From Alphaproteobacteria bacterium MarineAlpha10_Bin2 (GTDB lineage Bacteria; Pseudomonadota; Alphaproteobacteria; UBA828), in NCBI GenBank assembly GCA_002937555.1, contig PTKB01000078.1:1-10392 (forward strand): DNA of 10,392 nucleotides. Reading direction: 5' to 3'. Every line of letters begins with the position of its first letter. Positions within the stretch are counted from its first letter, which is position 1. The position numbers were made by a program, and so were the translations under genes. Of this stretch, positions 1-6,935 are shown piece after piece. The notes below the pieces were generated by a model. That model was not told the DNA's origin. It saw only the letters and a list, made by a program, of their open reading frames with translations, and did no database searches.

Positions 1-705
1 CAGCATGCGTTCGCTGGCGGCGAGACCCAAATCGAGCTCGCCGAGCTCGTCATTGACGTAGATGCGGAGCGCCTGAAAGGTGCGCGTCGCCGGATCGATG
101 CCGCCGGCGCCGCGGCGCACCACGGCGCGAACGATATCGGCGAGCTGGCTGGTGCGCCGGATCGGCGCTTCGGCGCGTGCCGCGACGATGGCCCGCGCAA
201 TGGCGCGGGCGCGGCGTTCCTCGCCATAGTCATAGATGAGATCGGCCAGCATCTCCTGGGAGGCGCTGTTGATCACCTGTTCGGCACTCGGCCCGCCGCT
301 CCCCATGCGCATATCGAGCGCGGCGTCGTAGCGGAACGAAAAGCCGCGCGCTGCATCGTCGAGCTGCATCGAGGAAACGCCGAGATCGAAGGCGATTCCG
401 TCGACCTCGCGAATGCCATGCGGCGCCAGCAATTGCTGCATTTCGCCGAAGCGGCCCTGGATCAGGGTCAGGCGGCCGGGATAGCGCGCCGCCAGCGCTG
501 CGCCTTTCTCGATCGCCGAGGGATCGCGGTCGATGGCGCAAACGCGGCACGCCGCCGCTTCCAAGAGGCCCCGGCTATAGCCGCCGGCGCCGAGGGTGGA
601 ATCGATATATATCGCCCCGTCGCGTGGCGCCAATGTCTCCAAGACTTCGGCCAGCATGACCGGTGTGTGGCCGCGCGCCGGGCGCGATGACGAACCGCCG
701 GTCAT
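1..705 (-). CDS. rsmH: 16S rRNA (cytosine1402-N4)-methyltransferase RsmH, N-terminal 235 residues (3' end outside window)
   Basis: RsmH (MraW) uses S-adenosylmethionine to methylate N4 of C1402 in the decoding centre of 16S rRNA. Translation from ATG at 705 gives HTPVM at residues 13-17, then the SAM-binding stretch DSTLGAGGYS, AIDRDPSA, the family signature FDLGVSSMQLDD followed by ARGFSFR, DLIYDYGEERRARAIARAI, and FQALRIYVNDELGEL. All are hallmarks of the family. The gene is cut by the left window edge; full-length members have roughly 300-330 residues. The start codon shares one base with the mraZ stop (TGATG), so translation is probably coupled to mraZ and both belong to one dcw-cluster transcript. 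I see no frameshift in the visible part. Identity is very secure. Confidence 0.97.
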   Translation of the reverse strand, partial: MTGGSSSRPARGHTPVMLAEVLETLAPRDGAIYIDSTLGAGGYSRGLLEAAACRVCAIDRDPSAIEKGAALAARYPGRLTLIQGRFGEMQQLLAPHGIREVDGIAFDLGVSSMQLDDAARGFSFRYDAALDMRMGSGGPSAEQVINSASQEMLADLIYDYGEERRARAIARAIVAARAEAPIRRTSQLADIVRAVVRRGAGGIDPATRTFQALRIYVNDELGELDLGLAASERML

Positions 706-1175
706 CAGCTATCCCCCTCCGCACCACCATTCCGCGTCGCGCTGTCGAATTCGGCGGATGCGCCGGCGATGGCGTCGCCAAGGACGGATTCGCCGGCCTC
801 GGGCTGCCAGATCTGGAACGTCTCGCCCATGCCGATGAAAGCGGCGCTGTCGCTAATGCCGGCATGCGCCATCAGGCCGCGGGTGAGGATGACCCGGCCT
901 TCCGGATCGAAACTGAGGCGCTCCACTTGGCCGAACAACGCCATCCGCGATTTAGGTAATTTCGGTGCGAAGGGATTAGCGGTGCCGAAATTGGCGCTCA
1001 AATTCTCTAGCCAGTCGATGCCGGCGCCGTCGATGGCGGGCAAGCCCTCGGGCGAAGGGAACACGACGATTCCGGGAAAGCTCAGTCTGACGAGCTCATT
1101 GCGGAAAGACGCCGGAACGGACACCCGTCCCTTGCGGTCCACCTTATTGACGGTATGGCCGGTAAATAAAGCCAA
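705..1175 (-). CDS. mraZ: Transcriptional regulator MraZ (first gene of the dcw cluster)
   Basis: MraZ is a DNA-binding regulator of the division and cell wall cluster that in E. coli represses its own operon. The 156-residue product has two AbrB-like half domains. The first carries DRKGRVSVPASFR near residues 13-25 and the second carries DPEGRVIL, the expected duplicated DxxGR motif. I chose TTG at 1175 (MALFTGHTVNKVDRKGR) because GGGGAG lies 7 bases upstream (1183-1188) and family members commonly begin this way. A TTG at 1190 is also in frame, but the ribosome site would then lie inside the gene. No ATG precedes the conserved domain, so a weak UUG start seems unavoidable. The gene is the head of an mraZ-rsmH transcript. 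Its upstream region holds a promoter overlapped by MraZ-type repeats. Confidence 0.95.
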   Translation of the reverse strand: MALFTGHTVNKVDRKGRVSVPASFRNELVRLSFPGIVVFPSPEGLPAIDGAGIDWLENLSANFGTANPFAPKLPKSRMALFGQVERLSFDPEGRVILTRGLMAHAGISDSAAFIGMGETFQIWQPEAGESVLGDAIAGASAEFDSATRNGGAEGDS

Positions 1176-1260
1176 GTCCGTGCTCCCCAAATAAAACCCT
1201 GTCCCACGCGCGTTGCCTGAAACCCGTGGACGGCGTAATTACGACGCCCAACCAAGCATT

Positions 1261-1295
1261 TGGGACATCATGGTATATCGTGGGGAAATTTGGAC
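1261..1295 (+). promoter_or_regulatory. MraZ-type operator: four TGG-pentamers at 10-base period
   Basis: TGGGA (1261), TGGTA (1271), TGGGG (1281) and TGGAC (1291) recur every 10 bases, separated by 5-base spacers of unrelated sequence. This matches the known E. coli MraZ target, which is TGGGN direct repeats with 5-base spacers. The two outer or degenerate copies (TGGTA, TGGAC) are weaker. The repeats read on the strand opposite to mraZ and cover the -10 and spacer of its predicted promoter, so binding would be expected to block RNA polymerase. That function is inference; the periodicity is directly visible. Confidence 0.65.
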
Positions 1296-1300
1296 GTCAA
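1272..1300 (-). promoter_or_regulatory. Predicted mraZ promoter (-35 TTGACG, 17 bp, -10 TATACC)
   Basis: On the minus strand, TTGACG (1300-1295) and TATACC (1277-1272) are separated by exactly 17 bases and point toward mraZ. The predicted transcription start is near 1265, leaving a leader of about 90 nucleotides before the TTG start. The -35 matches the sigma-70 consensus in five of six positions and the -10 in four of six. The promoter is overlaid by the repeat array at 1261-1295, which supports its identification. Confidence 0.6.
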
Positions 1301-1584
1301 ACGATTTCAAATAAAAACAAGTCTTTGGCGGCAGGTATTAATGCAAACCACAAGAATGTTATTAGCGAAACGGCTTCTCGGCGGAACGGTTAACTGCCGC
1401 CCCTGGAGGAATTTCAAATAACCGAAACTGAATATTGTTCTTATTATGTTCCTATTGGCCGTGAAACATGCGCGCGTGATTGCGTTCGACCGCACACTGT
1501 ATATTGTGATAATAAGGCATCCACCCACAATATCTAGAATACGCAAGCAAATTGCTCCAATTTCTAAATAACGCCGGGTAATGG
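1301..1584. other. AT-richer intergenic region between rnpB and the mraZ promoter; no supportable gene
   Basis: This stretch is clearly poorer in G+C than its neighbours. It lies downstream of rnpB and upstream of the mraZ promoter. Minus-strand reading frames here extend into rnpB and lack ribosome sites, so I call no gene. The one clear structure is an 8-bp perfect inverted repeat, ATATTGTG (1501-1508) and CACAATAT (1526-1533), with a 17-base loop. It is too weakly positioned to be called a terminator. It could be a protein-binding site or an untranslated part of a longer dcw leader. Confidence 0.5.
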
Positions 1585-1605
1585 CCGGAATTGCCGGAGA
1601 AAAAA
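1585..1605 (-). terminator. Probable rnpB transcript end: T-tract directly after the P1 helix
   Basis: On the minus strand the 3' half of the rnpB P1 helix (1617-1606) is followed immediately by six T residues (1605-1600) and then a short CCGG-AATTG-CCGG self-complementary element (1597-1585). The 12-bp GC-rich P1 helix next to a T-tract could itself act as the terminator hairpin, or termination may lie slightly further on. The short palindrome lacks its own T-tract. Confidence 0.4.
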
Positions 1606-2028
<423 letters not shown>

Positions 2029-2035
2029 GGGGCAG

Positions 2036-2063
2036 ATTATACCGCGCGCCCGGTTTGTGCCAG
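2036..2063 (-). promoter_or_regulatory. Predicted rnpB promoter (-35 CTGGCA, 16 bp, -10 TATAAT)
   Basis: A perfect consensus -10 box TATAAT occupies 2041-2036 on the minus strand, six to eight bases before the 5' end of RNase P helix P1. CTGGCA (2063-2058) lies 16 bases further upstream and matches the -35 consensus in four of six positions. Both elements fall within the last codons of the amidase gene, and the -10 box contains that gene's TAA stop (2039-2037). Confidence 0.75.
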
Positions 2064-2789
2064 CAGGTGCTGGAGAATCGCCCGGGTGGCGCCATCGGCA
2101 ACGCCGTCAACGCGGGCCTGGCGGAAATGACGCTGGAAAGCACGCACAATCGCTTCGCTTTCCTCGCCGTAATGGCCGTCGATGCGGAGGCCATAGCCGA
2201 AATCGAACAGATTCTCTTGCAGCGTTTGCACATCCGGCCCCGAAGTGTCCCTGCCGAGGGCCGGCGATTGGGGCTCCGGCTCTCCGGTTGGCTGCGGCCA
2301 CACGCCGATGCCGTGTTGTGCCAGTCGGGCCCAGTCGAACAATTCGCCGGGGTCCTTCTTTCTGAGCGGCGCGACATCCGAATGGCCGACCACATTGGCG
2401 GCGGGAATTTCGTGGCGTGACAGAATTTCGCCGGCAAGGGCGATCAGGGCATCCATCTGGGCGTGCGCAAACGGCCGGTAGCCGAACTCATGGCCGGGAT
2501 TGATCAGCTCGATGCCGATCGAGCTGTCGTTTACCAGTTGACGCCGGCGCCAATAGCTCAAGCCGGCGTGCCAGGCGCGCATGTTCTCGGGCACCAGGCG
2601 GTAGATTTGCCCGTCTTCATCGATGCACCAATGGGTGCTGACTTTGGCCGCCGGATCGCGCATGCGCTCGAGCGCGGCTTGGGCGCTCATCATGCCTGTA
2701 TAATGCAGCACCAATATGTCGATCGCTCCCGCTTCGTCGGGGCGCGCGTCCTGGTTGGGGGTCGGCCAGTCTCTGTAGGATAACGCCAT
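2037..2789 (-). CDS. N-acetylmuramoyl-L-alanine amidase, AmpD/AmiD type, with C-terminal peptidoglycan-binding domain
   Basis: This zinc amidase cleaves the bond between N-acetylmuramic acid and L-alanine in peptidoglycan or its fragments. The 250-residue product has an Amidase_2 fold at about residues 20-150. Likely zinc ligands are H29 (LHYTG), H136 (VVGHSDVAP) and D146 (KKDPG), with catalytic E94 (GIELINPG) and K144. A PG_binding_1 domain follows at about residues 175-245. No signal peptide or lipobox is visible, unlike E. coli AmiD, so it may be cytosolic and recycle muropeptides like AmpD, although the wall-binding domain argues for export. I chose ATG at 2789, which lies 10 bases after the eamA stop; an upstream in-frame ATG at 2834 would overlap that gene. 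The ribosome site is weak, suggesting coupling to the exporter gene. Confidence 0.93.
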   Translation of the reverse strand: MALSYRDWPTPNQDARPDEAGAIDILVLHYTGMMSAQAALERMRDPAAKVSTHWCIDEDGQIYRLVPENMRAWHAGLSYWRRRQLVNDSSIGIELINPGHEFGYRPFAHAQMDALIALAGEILSRHEIPAANVVGHSDVAPLRKKDPGELFDWARLAQHGIGVWPQPTGEPEPQSPALGRDTSGPDVQTLQENLFDFGYGLRIDGHYGEESEAIVRAFQRHFRQARVDGVADGATRAILQHLLAQTGRAV

Positions 2790-2799
2790 GGCGGGCAGT

Positions 2800-3702
2800 T
2801 TATCCCAGCTTACGCGCCGGCGCGCGGGCGCCATTTTTAGTCTCGCTGCCGCCGGGCCGCCGCGAGCGGACGATCAAGGTCACGCCGACCAGGGTGACCA
2901 CGCCGCCGAGCGCCGTCGGCCAGGTCATCGGCTCGCCGAGCGCGAAGATGCCCGAGAGTACGCCGAAGAACGGCACCAGCAACATGAAACCCGTCACCCG
3001 CGATACCGGATACCTGGCAAGCAGGAAATACCACATCCAATAGGCCAGCACGGTCGAGCTCACCACTTGATAGGCGAGCGAGCCATGCAGGCGCCAATCG
3101 GCGACCAGATAACTCTCCAACTGCCCGCGCTCGAATATCAGCGAGCAGCCCAGCAGCATGACCGCCGAGAACACCGACATCCAGGCGTTGAGCGCCAGCG
3201 GTTCCACGGAGGTGAGCTTCTTGGCCTGGATGTTGGCGATCGCCCACATGACGCAGGACGCAAGCATCAGTCCGATGGCAAGACCGTTACCGAGATGGCG
3301 CGGCTCACCGATCAGCACCAACACGCCGCCAAAGGCGATGGCGATTCCGAGAACGCCGAGCCAGCCCGGCCGGTCGCCCAATAGAAAGGCGGCAAGTACG
3401 ACGGTCATGGGAACTTGGGTTTGCCAGATGATGGCCGCGGTCGAGGCTTCGACGCCCATGTCGAGGGCAATATAGAAGAGACCGAAATGCCCGGCCCCCA
3501 TGCTGACGGCGAACAGCATGACGGCTTTCATCTGGCCGCGCGGCACCCGCACAAACCACACCAGTAACAAAGAGACGGCGATAAATCGAAGGGCGAGGAA
3601 AAACAGCGGCTCCATGTGAACGGCGCCATATTTACTGGTCACAAAGCCGAAGCCCCACAACACCGCCATAGTGACGCCGAGGAAGATATGGAGCGGCGTC
3701 AT
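2800..3702 (-). CDS. EamA/DMT-superfamily transporter (10 predicted membrane helices)
   Basis: Members of the drug/metabolite transporter superfamily move small metabolites across the inner membrane, often as exporters; the substrate cannot be told from sequence. The 300-residue product has the expected two EamA repeats. The first opens with FLGVTMAVLWGFGFVTSKYG and continues to FGGVLVLIGEP; the second runs from GLMLASCVMWAIANIQAKK to the final helix GGVVTLVGVTLIV. Signature features are the helix-end ALRF early on, the Q-P pattern in WQTQVPMTVVLA, and FGVLSGIFALGEP. The C-terminus is short, basic and cytosolic. The start ATG is preceded by AAGAAG at a slightly long distance. It sits 37 bases after djlA and 10 bases before the amidase, consistent with a djlA-eamA-amidase operon. 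Confidence 0.92.
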   Translation of the reverse strand: MTPLHIFLGVTMAVLWGFGFVTSKYGAVHMEPLFFLALRFIAVSLLLVWFVRVPRGQMKAVMLFAVSMGAGHFGLFYIALDMGVEASTAAIIWQTQVPMTVVLAAFLLGDRPGWLGVLGIAIAFGGVLVLIGEPRHLGNGLAIGLMLASCVMWAIANIQAKKLTSVEPLALNAWMSVFSAVMLLGCSLIFERGQLESYLVADWRLHGSLAYQVVSSTVLAYWMWYFLLARYPVSRVTGFMLLVPFFGVLSGIFALGEPMTWPTALGGVVTLVGVTLIVRSRRPGGSETKNGARAPARKLG

Positions 3703-3739
3703 GGGTGTTATCTTCTTGCGGCGTCCGGCGTGGCGCGGA

Positions 3740-4486
3740 TCATTTCATGCCGCGCAGCTTTTCAATGCGGTCATAAGCGTCGTTGATATGCGCCACCTTT
3801 TCGTTGGCCACATCGATCATCTCCTGCGGCAGACCTTCCGCCATTAGCCGGTCGGGATGGTTCTTGCGTATGAGATCGCGATAGGCGCGTTTGATCTCCT
3901 CGTCCTCAGCGTCGCGCTCGACGCCCAAAATCTCGTACGGGTCGGCATCGTCGGAGCCGAGATGGCTTGAGAAAATGCGTTCGAAATCGCGGTCGTCGAA
4001 TTGGAAAATGCGCGCCACGCTTTTGAGGTAGGCAAGCTCGGCCTCGTGAATCACGCCATCGGCTTGGGCGATATGAAAGAGCGCTGCCAGCAATTCCTCG
4101 CGCACCTGGCGATTGTGCGGAAAGATCTCCATGACCTGTTCGGCATAGGGCTCGAACCCGGTCGTTTCTTGGCGCGCCTCGTTGAAGATTTGGCCGACCT
4201 GCTCCATCTCCCGCTCGGGCACGCGGAAGATGCGCTTGAAGGCGTCGATCTCGTCGCGCGTGACTTGGCCGTCGGCCTTGGCCATTTTGGCGCATAGCAC
4301 AATCAGGGCGATGGCGAAGACCTGGCGCTTGGTCTCGATTCCGGGCGCCGCTCCGCTGGACGCAAGTCGCCCGCGCGTGCTTGCCCGGTCGACGAAATGA
4401 CCGGCCGCGACGCCGACCAGTGCACCGATCGGCCCGCCCAACGCAAACCCCGCCGCGCCGCCGATTATCTTGCCCCAAATGCTCAT
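3740..4486 (-). CDS. djlA: DjlA-like membrane-anchored J-domain co-chaperone with TerB domain
   Basis: DjlA-type proteins stimulate the ATPase of DnaK at the inner membrane. The 248-residue product begins with one glycine-rich hydrophobic segment (KIIGGAAGFALGGPIGALVG, about residues 6-25) that probably anchors it. A TerB-like helical region follows, with two related acidic motifs, AKMAKADGQVTRDE and FHIAQADGVIHEAE. A C-terminal J domain starts at DPYEILGV and carries the essential HPD at residues 210-212. The order anchor-TerB-J is that of DjlA; E. coli DjlA has 271 residues. ATG at 4486 is chosen because GAGGG lies about 8 bases upstream and the protein then opens at the membrane segment. 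It is divergent from the EF-G-like gene and likely heads the minus-strand operon with the transporter and amidase. Confidence 0.93.
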   Translation of the reverse strand: MSIWGKIIGGAAGFALGGPIGALVGVAAGHFVDRASTRGRLASSGAAPGIETKRQVFAIALIVLCAKMAKADGQVTRDEIDAFKRIFRVPEREMEQVGQIFNEARQETTGFEPYAEQVMEIFPHNRQVREELLAALFHIAQADGVIHEAELAYLKSVARIFQFDDRDFERIFSSHLGSDDADPYEILGVERDAEDEEIKRAYRDLIRKNHPDRLMAEGLPQEMIDVANEKVAHINDAYDRIEKLRGMK

Positions 4487-4578
4487 CGACGTTTCCCTCG
4501 CTGAGATCGCAGCAAGATAGTCCGCCGCCCCGCTTCGCGCCAGTGTCGCGGCCGGCCGGTGCGGTGCAAAAGCCGGAA

Positions 4579-4607
4579 TTGCGAGATGCGGAATTCTCTG
4601 TTGCAAT
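4579..4607 (+). promoter_or_regulatory. Weak candidate promoter for the EF-G-like gene (TTGCGA, 17 bp, TGCAAT)
   Basis: In the 250-base divergent region, TTGCGA (4579-4584) and TGCAAT (4602-4607) are 17 bases apart and point toward the EF-G-like gene at 4737, leaving a leader of about 120 bases. Each box matches consensus in about four of six positions. This is a weak call made mainly because a promoter must lie in this region. Confidence 0.25.
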
Positions 4608-4736
4608 AAGGGCAGAGTGCTGGAACCATCCGCAGCGATTCCTGAAGGTGCCGCGTCCAGTGGCGTTCAGGGCGGTGGATCCGGCGATACGAGCCAAAGC
4701 GCCCGCGCAAGACGGGCGCCAAACAAGGGAGATATC

Positions 4737-6773
4737 ATGAGCGATGTAGCTGGCGGGCCGCTGAGTGTGGCTCTCGTGGGCCCCTATACGAGCGGCAAAA
4801 CGACGCTTCTCGAAAGCATGCTGTTCGTTTCCGGCGCCATCGGCCGCCGCGGCAGCGTACGCGAAGGCAACAGCGTCGGCGACGCATCGCCGGAAGCGCG
4901 AGCGCGCCAATCCGGCGTCGAAGTCAATACCGCCACGTTCGATCATGGCGGCACGCAACTGACGGTGTTGGATTGTCCCGGCTCCGTGGAGTTTTCCCAG
5001 GAGACCTTCAATGCGCTGATGGGCGTCGATCTCGCCATCGTCGTGTGCGAACCGGATATCGAGCGCATCTGGACTATGGGCCGGTTGTTCAAGTTCCTCG
5101 AACAGAACAAGATTCCGCATGCGGTGTTCGCCAACAAAATAGATGAATCGACGGTGCGAGTGGCGCAGCTCATCGAAGCGCTGGGCTCCGTTTCGGATAC
5201 GCCCCTGGTGCCTTGCCAGGTGGCGATACGGGAGGGCGATTCGGTCGGCGGTTATGTCGACCTGATCACCGGAAACGCCTATCAATATGCCGACAATCAA
5301 GCCTCGGGGCAGATCGGCGCACCGGACAGCGTGTCGTCGCGCCAGGAAGAAGCGCGCACCCAACTGCTCGAAAGTTTGGCCGATTTCGACGATTCGCTGT
5401 TGGAGAATCTGTTGGAGGACAAGATCCCGAGCGAAGAGGAGGTCTCCAATTTCCTCCGCGCGACCCTGGCCGAAGCAAACGTGGCGCCGGTATTCATGGG
5501 CGCGGCGGAGAAGGATTGGGGCGTGCGCCGGTTGCTGCAGGCGATCATCAGCATCGGCCCGGATCACGTGTCTTCAGCGCGCCTCAAAGAAATCGACATG
5601 GACACCGCAGCGCCGCTTGGACAGATTATCAAAACCTATATTTCCCCTCATGGCGGGAAAATTTCGCTGGCGCGAATTTGGCGTGGTGAATTTGCAGACG
5701 GCACAGTCCTTGAAAGCGGAGAGCGCATCGCCGGCATGTTCTCTTTGGTCGGCCAGCAGCAGACCAAGATTTCCAAGGCCGGCGCCGGTCAAATTGTCGG
5801 GCTCGGACGGCTCAACGAAATCAAAACCGGCGCCACGATCTCGCCGCAAGATTCTCCGGCCGCCGACGCGTTGCCATTTGCCCCCCATTTACCGCCGGTC
5901 TATTCCTTTGCGGTTCACGCCAGCAAACGGGAGGACGAGGTAAAACTATCCGCGGCGATCGCCAAATTGCGCCAGGAAGACCCTTCCGTGCTCTTCCAAC
6001 TCGTTCCCGACACCAACGACAGTGTTCTGTGGGGACAGGGCGAAATGCATCTGCGCGTCGCGCTCGACCGCCTGAAGGTAAAATACGGCGTCGCGCTGGC
6101 CACGGAAATTCCAAAAGTGGCGTACAAAGAAGCCATTCGCAAACCGGTGTCGCAGCATTCGCGCTTCAAGAAGCAGTCGGGCGGGCACGGCCAATTCGGC
6201 GACGTGCATATCGACATCAAACCGCTGCCCCGCGGCACCGGGTTCGAATTCGAAAACACCGTGGTCGGCGGCTCGGTGCCCAAACAATATATTCCGGCGG
6301 TGCAAAACGGCGTGCAGGAATATCTCCATAAAGGCCCGCTCGGTTTTCCGGTGGTCGATGTTTCGGTCACCCTCACCGACGGCAAGCATCATGCCGTCGA
6401 CAGCTCCGAGCAGGCGTTCAAGACCGCCGGCCGCATGGCGATGTCGGAAGGCATGCCGAAATGCAGCCCGGTGCTGCTGGAGCCGATTTACGAAGTGAAG
6501 ATTTCAGCGCCGAGCGATTTCACGCCCAACGTCCAGCGGCTGATTACCGGACGGCGCGGCCAGGTGCTCGGATTCTCCGCCAAAGAGGATTGGACCGGCT
6601 GGGACGAGACCACTTTCCAAATGCCGCAGGCCGAGATGCATGATCTGATCATCGAATTGCGCTCGCTCAGCCTCGGCGTCGGCAGCTTCGAATTCGAATT
6701 CGATCATTTGCAGGAATTGACCGGCCGCCTGGCGGACGACGTGCTGGCGGCGGTCAAGAGCGCCGAGGAATAA
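4737..6773 (+). CDS. EF-G-like translation-factor GTPase with degenerate G domain
   Basis: This 678-residue protein has the full five-domain layout of elongation factor G (E. coli EF-G, 704). The G domain shows the P-loop GPYTSGKTT at residues 15-23 and NKID at 133-136. The third motif reads DCPGSVEF (79-86) in place of DTPGHVDF, so the catalytic His is Ser. The switch I GITI becomes GVEV (60-63), losing the Mg-coordinating Thr. Domain II and III regions follow. Domain IV is well conserved (KKQSGGHGQFGDVHIDIKP, KQYIPAVQNGVQEYL, HAVDSSEQAFKTA), and domain V has LLEPIYEVKI. Translocase activity is therefore doubtful; a ribosome-binding or slow-GTPase role is possible. The true fusA, normally in the str operon, is not in this window. 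ATG 4737 is chosen for AAGGGAGA at 4725-4732. It stands alone, divergent from djlA. Confidence 0.93.
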   Translation: MSDVAGGPLSVALVGPYTSGKTTLLESMLFVSGAIGRRGSVREGNSVGDASPEARARQSGVEVNTATFDHGGTQLTVLDCPGSVEFSQETFNALMGVDLAIVVCEPDIERIWTMGRLFKFLEQNKIPHAVFANKIDESTVRVAQLIEALGSVSDTPLVPCQVAIREGDSVGGYVDLITGNAYQYADNQASGQIGAPDSVSSRQEEARTQLLESLADFDDSLLENLLEDKIPSEEEVSNFLRATLAEANVAPVFMGAAEKDWGVRRLLQAIISIGPDHVSSARLKEIDMDTAAPLGQIIKTYISPHGGKISLARIWRGEFADGTVLESGERIAGMFSLVGQQQTKISKAGAGQIVGLGRLNEIKTGATISPQDSPAADALPFAPHLPPVYSFAVHASKREDEVKLSAAIAKLRQEDPSVLFQLVPDTNDSVLWGQGEMHLRVALDRLKVKYGVALATEIPKVAYKEAIRKPVSQHSRFKKQSGGHGQFGDVHIDIKPLPRGTGFEFENTVVGGSVPKQYIPAVQNGVQEYLHKGPLGFPVVDVSVTLTDGKHHAVDSSEQAFKTAGRMAMSEGMPKCSPVLLEPIYEVKISAPSDFTPNVQRLITGRRGQVLGFSAKEDWTGWDETTFQMPQAEMHDLIIELRSLSLGVGSFEFEFDHLQELTGRLADDVLAAVKSAEE

Positions 6774-6885
6774 CCTTCGGATCGGCGCCGGTCGAATCGG
6801 GCCGCCGCGTGGCGTGCCTCGTCTCGCACATTTCGATTCGAATTGCCGAAATCACCGAAAGACTCCGATGCGGACTGCGAACATA

Positions 6886-6897
6886 TTGACGCGTCAA
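6886..6897. promoter_or_regulatory. Perfect 12-bp palindrome TTGACGCGTCAA, possible operator
   Basis: TTGACGCGTCAA equals its own reverse complement, as expected for a site bound by a dimeric regulator. Its centre lies about 50 bases before the start predicted from the candidate promoter at 6908-6935, a typical activator distance. The symmetry is seen directly; regulatory use is inferred. Confidence 0.35.
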
Positions 6898-6907
6898 GTG
6901 TAAACTA

Positions 6908-6935
6908 TTGTTTTTCAACGAGTTGTGTTTAGAAT
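6908..6935 (+). promoter_or_regulatory. Candidate promoter (TTGTTT, 16 bp, TAGAAT) upstream of mlaA
   Basis: TTGTTT (6908-6913) and TAGAAT (6930-6935) are separated by 16 bases on the plus strand. The -10 matches consensus in five of six positions, the -35 only in its TTG core. If used, the transcript would have a leader of about 380 bases before mlaA or would encode a separate small RNA. Confidence 0.3.

Noticed and set aside
2788..3384. Plus-strand open frame of 198 codons
   Set aside because: It is antisense to the EamA transporter and rich in Arg, His, Gln and Gly, a mirror image of membrane-protein codons.
4486..4606. 40-residue N-terminal extension of DjlA from a TTG at 4606
   Set aside because: The ATG at 4486 has a good ribosome site and places the membrane anchor at the N-terminus as in the family; the extension is Pro/Arg/Ala-rich without a motif.
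3906..5567. Very long minus-strand open frame (553 codons) across djlA and antisense to the EF-G-like gene
   Set aside because: It runs in another frame of djlA and opposite a gene with clear EF-G motifs. It is Arg/Ala/His-rich, as expected for a shadow frame in GC-rich DNA, and shows no recognisable domain.
5213..5943. Two overlapping plus-strand frames inside the EF-G-like gene
   Set aside because: They are alternative frames of a gene whose own frame carries continuous EF-G homology, so they do not indicate a frameshift.
6774..6830. GATCGGCGCCGGTC near-palindrome after the EF-G-like stop as a terminator
   Set aside because: The stem is short and is not followed by a T-tract.
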